Below, in pieces: positions 59,959-64,000 of a DNA stretch of 64,000 nt. Within the stretch, counting starts at the first letter, position 1. Each line of letters starts with the position of its first letter. The position numbers were made by a program, and so were the translations under genes. Below the pieces are notes generated by a model that saw nothing but the letters and a program-made list of their open reading frames with translations, had not been told where the DNA came from and searched no databases. The stretch spans positions 868,001-932,000 of the forward strand of contig NZ_JAAVUW010000001.1 of the NCBI RefSeq assembly GCF_018449605.1, read 5' to 3'. The stretch comes from Luteibacter sp. dw_328. Its GTDB lineage: Bacteria; Pseudomonadota; Gammaproteobacteria; Xanthomonadales; Rhodanobacteraceae.

Positions 59959-62877
59959 ATGAATCGTCGACGCTTGACGCCGTGTCTTGCCGTGCCCGCT
60001 CTGAAGCTGCGTCCGCTGGCTTTGGCATGCACCACCGCCCTCCTCCTGTTCTGCGTCTCGGACGTCTTTGCCCAGGAACAAAACCCTTCAACGACGGCAC
60101 CGCAAAGTGAGACGCCGTCCACAAAACCGGCAAAAACCGCGAAAGAGAAGGAAAAGCATCCCGCCAACCCCGACGCCGTGAGCAATCTCGACGCCATCGT
60201 CGTCACCGGCATCCAGGGCAGCATTCAGAACTCGCTGAAAGCCAAGCAGAGTTCCGACAACATCATCGAAGCGATCTCGGCAGAAGATATCGGCAAGCTC
60301 CCGGACAGCAGTATCGCCGAGAGCCTCGCGCGCCTCTCTGGCCTGGCCACGCAGCGAGTGGACGGCCGCGCCAACCAGATTTCGATCCGGGGCCTTTCGC
60401 CCGACTTCGCCGGCACCACGCTCAACGGTCGCGAACAGGCCACCATCGGTGAGAACCGCGGCGTGGATTTCGATCAGTACCCTTCCGAACTCATCAGCGG
60501 GGCTGCCGTTTACAAGACGCCCGATGCCAGCCTCATCGGCCAGGGTCTGTCGGGTACGGTGAACCTTCATACGATCAAGCCGCTCGACCTGGCCAAACCG
60601 ACGTTCGCCGCGAACCTGCGTGGCGAAAGCAACTCCAACGGCAGCCTCAACCACGGTACCGGCGTCGGCGATAGCGGGCACCGCGCCAGCTTCTCGTACA
60701 TCGACCAGTTCTTCGACCACACGCTCGGCCTGGCCGTGGGCTTTGCCCAGCTCGACTCACCCGTGCAGGAGAAGCAGTACCAGGCATGGTGGTGGAGCAA
60801 CAACAACGGCCCGAACGGCGCCGAGGGACAGTGGGGAGCGGCGCACACGCCTGGCCTGCCCGACGACGTGCTGTCGCAGGAAGGCGCCCAGCTACGAGCC
60901 AAGTCCGAGAACCAGTTGCGCAATGGCCTGATGACCGTGCTCGAGTGGGCACCGGACGATCACTACCATTCCACGCTCGACCTCTACTACTCCACGTTCG
61001 ACCAGAAGACGTTCCTCAACGGCGCGCAGTGGTCGAGCAGCCCGTACGACAACGTCTCCTACGCGAACGTCGGCACCGTACCTGCACAGCCCTACCCAAT
61101 TGTCACCTCCGGTCACATCGATGGCCTGAAGACGGTTCTGCAGAACGAGTACACCAAGGAACGCGACAAGCTGTTCTCGGTCGGCTGGAACAATCAATAC
61201 GACTTCGGTAACGGCTGGAATGCCACGGCCGATCTCTCGTATTCCAGCGCGAAGAAACGCCTGCATGACGCTTACCTGTTCGCCGGGCTGCCCGGCCAGG
61301 CGACATCGTCCACCGACTTTCAGACGAAGCGCGACGAAGGCTTCCCGGATTTCAGCCCAGGCACGGACTGGTCCGACACCTCTGCCGTGAATTTCACCGA
61401 CGCGAACAACTACGGTTACGACGGGCGCGAGGAATATGACAAGCAGAAGGACACCATCAAGGCGATCCGCCTTGAAATCAGCCATCCCGTCGGCTGGATC
61501 TTCAGCGACTTCAACTTCGGCGTGAACTATTCGGACCGCGAGAAGACCAAACAGGCTGACGTGCTCTTCGCCTGGCTCAACGGCAACGGCTCCACGTCCG
61601 CCGATTACCTGCCCGGTTTTGCCGCGCCGATCGACCCGTCGTCGCTACGCGGTATCACCGACCTGGGCTATGGCGGTATTCCTGCCATCGTCAATTACAA
61701 CGTCCTGCAGTCCCTGGACAACCAGTACTACCTCACCGAGCGAAACACGCAGGGCGACTGGAGTCGCAATTACACGGTGCGCGAAAAGGTGCCGGTCGTC
61801 TACCTCAAGTTCAACATCGATACGATGCTGGGCGACATTCCGTTGCGCGGAAACATGGGTGTGCAAGCCGTGCGCACGATTCAGTCCTCCGAGGCGCTGC
61901 AGACCAACGGCGACGCCCTGGTCGGTCGTATCGCCGACGGGACGAACTACAACAAGGTCCTTCCTAGCCTGAACCTCGTTGCCGAAGTGACGGACAAGCA
62001 GTACCTGCGCTTTGGTCTGGCCAAGACCATGGCGCGCGGCCGCATCGACGACGAAAAGGTCGCCACGTCGGCGGACGTTGCGCTGATTACCGACGGCCCG
62101 GCGGCCGGCCAGGTGCTCTGGTCCGGCAGCGGCGGCAACCCGAAGCTCAAACCGTATATCGCGGTCGGCGCCGATCTGTCGTGGGAGAAGTATTTCGGCA
62201 CAGCGAGCTATGTTTCGGCGGCGGTCTTCAATAAGAACCTGCTCAACTACATCTACAACGAAACCACGCTCGACTACGACTTCTCACGCTATACCAACGA
62301 TACGCCGACGCTGACCCCAACCAGCACCATCGGTTCGTTTACCCGCCCGGAAAACGGCACCGGCGGCAGGATGCAGGGCCTGGAACTGTCAGGCTCCTTC
62401 GAAGGCGGTCTGTTGGCGCAGGCGCTCGATGGCTTCGGCATGCAGGCGAACTTCTCGCTGACCAACAGCTCGCTACCGGTAAGTGCGGTATCGACCATTC
62501 CCGGCAGTCCGTCCACCCTGCCCGGCCTGTCGCGCAAGGTGGCGAACCTTGCCTTCTACTACGAGAAGCACGGCTGGTCGGTGCGTATCGCCGAGCGTTA
62601 TCGCTCATCGTTCACCGGCGAAGCCGTGGCGCTGTTCGACCAGCTCGGCTACACGAAGATCCTGGCGGACAAGCAGACCGACTTCCAGCTCGGCTATGCC
62701 TTCGCCGAGGGCCGCTTGAGTGGTTTGTCAGTGCTGTTACAGGTGAACAACCTGACCAACTCGCCTGAGAAGACGCAGCAGGTCGCCTCGCTGCCGAACA
62801 ACATCAAGATCGCCAGGCCGCTGGAGTACGACACCTACGGCCGCACGCTGATGTTCGGCGTCAACTACAAGCTCTGA
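59959..62877 (+). CDS. TonB-dependent receptor (xanthomonad/caulobacter carbohydrate-type family)
   Basis: 972 residues. The signal peptide is followed by a Thr/Lys/Pro-rich stretch (NPSTTAPQSETPSTKPAKTAKEKEK) and the TonB box region NLDAIVVTG. The plug reads IQNSLKAKQSSDNIIEAISAEDIGKLPDSSIAESLARLSGLATQRVDGRANQISIRGLSPDFAGTTLNGREQ, diagnostic for the large TonB receptor family that takes up oligosaccharides in Xanthomonas and Caulobacter. The barrel ends GRTLMFGVNYKL. No tryptophan halogenase, glycosidase or transporter genes are linked, so the substrate is unknown. AGGG lies before the ATG at 59959. Confidence 0.93.
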   Translation: MNRRRLTPCLAVPALKLRPLALACTTALLLFCVSDVFAQEQNPSTTAPQSETPSTKPAKTAKEKEKHPANPDAVSNLDAIVVTGIQGSIQNSLKAKQSSDNIIEAISAEDIGKLPDSSIAESLARLSGLATQRVDGRANQISIRGLSPDFAGTTLNGREQATIGENRGVDFDQYPSELISGAAVYKTPDASLIGQGLSGTVNLHTIKPLDLAKPTFAANLRGESNSNGSLNHGTGVGDSGHRASFSYIDQFFDHTLGLAVGFAQLDSPVQEKQYQAWWWSNNNGPNGAEGQWGAAHTPGLPDDVLSQEGAQLRAKSENQLRNGLMTVLEWAPDDHYHSTLDLYYSTFDQKTFLNGAQWSSSPYDNVSYANVGTVPAQPYPIVTSGHIDGLKTVLQNEYTKERDKLFSVGWNNQYDFGNGWNATADLSYSSAKKRLHDAYLFAGLPGQATSSTDFQTKRDEGFPDFSPGTDWSDTSAVNFTDANNYGYDGREEYDKQKDTIKAIRLEISHPVGWIFSDFNFGVNYSDREKTKQADVLFAWLNGNGSTSADYLPGFAAPIDPSSLRGITDLGYGGIPAIVNYNVLQSLDNQYYLTERNTQGDWSRNYTVREKVPVVYLKFNIDTMLGDIPLRGNMGVQAVRTIQSSEALQTNGDALVGRIADGTNYNKVLPSLNLVAEVTDKQYLRFGLAKTMARGRIDDEKVATSADVALITDGPAAGQVLWSGSGGNPKLKPYIAVGADLSWEKYFGTASYVSAAVFNKNLLNYIYNETTLDYDFSRYTNDTPTLTPTSTIGSFTRPENGTGGRMQGLELSGSFEGGLLAQALDGFGMQANFSLTNSSLPVSAVSTIPGSPSTLPGLSRKVANLAFYYEKHGWSVRIAERYRSSFTGEAVALFDQLGYTKILADKQTDFQLGYAFAEGRLSGLSVLLQVNNLTNSPEKTQQVASLPNNIKIARPLEYDTYGRTLMFGVNYKL

Positions 62878-62884
62878 GTCCGGG

Positions 62885-63067
62885 TCACCCGGGCCAGGGC
62901 GTATCCGAAGCGGGCTGTCCGAGGTGTTCCTCGGCCGGTCCCGCACAGGCCCAGCACGGCACACCGATCTGGCAGCCGACCTCCTCGTCGATATACGTCA
63001 CCTCACCCAGGCCCTTGCATACCGGGCACGGCTCGTCTCCAGGATTTGCGTGGTCTGCGATGGGCAT
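62885..63067 (-). CDS. Small zinc-ribbon-like protein
   Basis: 60 residues carrying CPVCKGLGEVTYIDEEVGCQIGVPCWACAGP. The two CxxC pairs and a middle Cys resemble half of a DnaJ-type zinc domain (CxxCxG). An earlier in-frame ATG at 63082 is possible. No signal peptide. It ends seven bases from the converging receptor stop. Function unknown; zinc binding is inferred from the motif. Confidence 0.6.
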   Translation of the reverse strand: MPIADHANPGDEPCPVCKGLGEVTYIDEEVGCQIGVPCWACAGPAEEHLGQPASDTPWPG

Positions 63068-63147
63068 GGCGGCGGCCCTCATGCGGTCTTCGATGCTTCG
63101 TTATACCCTTCTGCCACGGCGGGTGCGTGGATGCCCGGGGAGCGACC

Positions 63148-63882
63148 ATGCTCAAGCAGCGACCATCGGGCGCCTACGACACACGGCCATCGCTCGCGCG
63201 ACGCCTCGTGTGGACCGTCAGCGGGGTGCTCATCCTCGTGCCGCTCCTCTACCTTGCCGCCGCCGTCATCCTCGGCGCCATTCCGCTGAATCGCGACTGG
63301 CGACACGCCGATGACGGAGTGACCGTATGGCTCACCACCAACGGCGTCCATGCGGGGCTGGCGATGCCCGCCAGGCACGCGCTGATGGATTGGACAGCGC
63401 TGTTCCCGCCAGTGCACAACGCGCGACGGAACGACGCGGACGCCGACGAGTACGTCACGATCGGCTGGGGCGATCGCACCTTCTTCCTCGACGTACCGCA
63501 ATGGAGCGATCTGAAGCTGGCGATCGCCCTGAACGCGATCGGTGGGCGCGACGCCGCCGCGATGCACGTGGAATATGGACCCGCGCCGACACGCGATGCG
63601 ACGGCGATACCGCTCACCGTGACGCCCGAGGCGTATGCACGGCTTGTTGCCTTTGTACGCCGAAGCGTCACCGTCAATGGCAACGGCTCGGCTGTCTGGA
63701 TTCCCGGCCGCCACTACGACGTGAACGATGCTTTCTACGAAGCCAGCGGCCGCTACAGCCTCTTCGTCACATGCAACCAGTGGACACGCGATGCCCTGGC
63801 CGAGAGCGGCGTGCGCGTGCCTGCGTGGTCACCGTTCGACAAGGCGCTGTTCTGGCAGTTGCGTGGCGAAGCCGGTCGTTAG
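63148..63882 (+). CDS. DUF2459/TIGR02117 family protein
   Basis: 244 residues with one N-terminal membrane helix (LVWTVSGVLILVPLLYLAAAVILGAIP). The conserved periplasmic part includes VWLTTNGVHAGLAMP, YVTIGWGDRTFFLDVPQWSDL and FVTCNQWTRDALAESGVRVPAWSPF, matching the family, whose members are often near poly-hydroxyalkanoate or envelope genes. Function unknown. ATG 63148 is supported by GGGGAG eight bases upstream. Confidence 0.88.
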   Translation: MLKQRPSGAYDTRPSLARRLVWTVSGVLILVPLLYLAAAVILGAIPLNRDWRHADDGVTVWLTTNGVHAGLAMPARHALMDWTALFPPVHNARRNDADADEYVTIGWGDRTFFLDVPQWSDLKLAIALNAIGGRDAAAMHVEYGPAPTRDATAIPLTVTPEAYARLVAFVRRSVTVNGNGSAVWIPGRHYDVNDAFYEASGRYSLFVTCNQWTRDALAESGVRVPAWSPFDKALFWQLRGEAGR

Positions 63883-64000
63883 GTCGGCGTGTCTTTCGCA
63901 AGGGTGGCAACGCGCTCGCGCAGCCATTGGTGCGCGGGATCGGCGTGCATGCGCGGATGCCACGACGCATACAGGGAGATGTCGTGCGTCGGGATGGGCA
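63879..64000 (-). CDS. LysR family regulator, C-terminal end only
   Basis: The last 39 codons of a gene entering from the right: PIPTHDISLYASWHPRMHADPAHQWLRERVATLAKDTPT then TAA. The segment HPRMHADPAHQWLRERV is typical of the end of LysR effector-binding domains. Its stop overlaps the converging upstream gene's last codon. Confidence 0.8.
   Translation of the reverse strand, partial: PIPTHDISLYASWHPRMHADPAHQWLRERVATLAKDTPT

Overview
The window reads as a high-GC gammaproteobacterial chromosome. Several traits point to Xanthomonadales, most likely family Rhodanobacteraceae (Luteibacter/Dyella-like): three large TonB-dependent receptors of xanthomonad type, a dispersed family of 'GGAGCCGATTCATCGGCGAT' palindromes, an NdvB-type cyclic glucan synthase, an MdtABC efflux operon and GTG starts with good Shine-Dalgarno sites. 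The taxonomy is inference. I see no tRNA, rRNA, insertion sequence, prophage or CRISPR array.

Layout. 1-3.5 kb: the edge of a polyketide/non-ribosomal peptide cluster on the minus strand, with an MbtH protein followed by a tandem acyltransferase-acyltransferase-enoylreductase protein of trans-AT PKS type that runs off the left end. 3.8-8.1 kb: TMEM175-like channel, a TetR/glutathione-S-transferase divergent pair with two matched operators, a secreted epoxide hydrolase and a DJ-1/PfpI protein. 8.1-10 kb: an encapsulin with its DyP peroxidase cargo. 10.1-12.9 kb: DUF1003 membrane protein, OsmC, fused dihydroxyacetone kinase. 13.1-20.1 kb: a stand-alone receptor-type N-terminal domain, then an ECF sigma/FecR/STN-TonB receptor/phytase operon, facing a ChaA-like Ca2+/H+ antiporter. 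20.3-30 kb: a two-repeat secreted protein and a complete MdtABC-outer membrane factor efflux operon. 30.2-35.3 kb: two unrecognised proteins and an Oar-like TonB receptor with a structured leader. 35.4-45.2 kb: two small proteins, a ~2,800-residue NdvB cyclic beta-1,2-glucan synthase, and AlkB. 45.3-49.4 kb: a CheB-CheR-PAS-histidine kinase-receiver hybrid. 49.4-51.5 kb: EmrB-type efflux pump plus MarR regulator.

51.7-54.0 kb is the most interesting stretch. It is a three-gene operon with a short exported precursor ending in ten tandem Trp-x-Asn triplets, a radical SAM/SPASM enzyme six bases downstream, and an overlapping periplasmic protein of unknown family. It resembles GrrA/GrrM (triceptide/cyclophane-forming) RiPP systems, with an unusually dense Trp-x-Asn core and an unfamiliar third gene.

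54.1-58 kb: a tightly coupled copper-type operon (small secreted protein, multicopper oxidase, outer membrane protein, SCO1, EF-hand protein), divergent from an AraC regulator. 59-64 kb: MarC, a third TonB receptor, a small double-CxxC protein, a DUF2459/TIGR02117 protein and the end of a LysR gene.

Themes. Envelope transport and stress defence dominate: three TonB receptors, two drug pumps, encapsulated peroxidase, OsmC, GST, AlkB and copper handling. Two specialised-metabolite loci (trans-AT PKS and the Trp-x-Asn RiPP) add to this. The longest gene-free stretch is the 312 bp upstream of the MbtH gene; all other gaps are under 300 bp.
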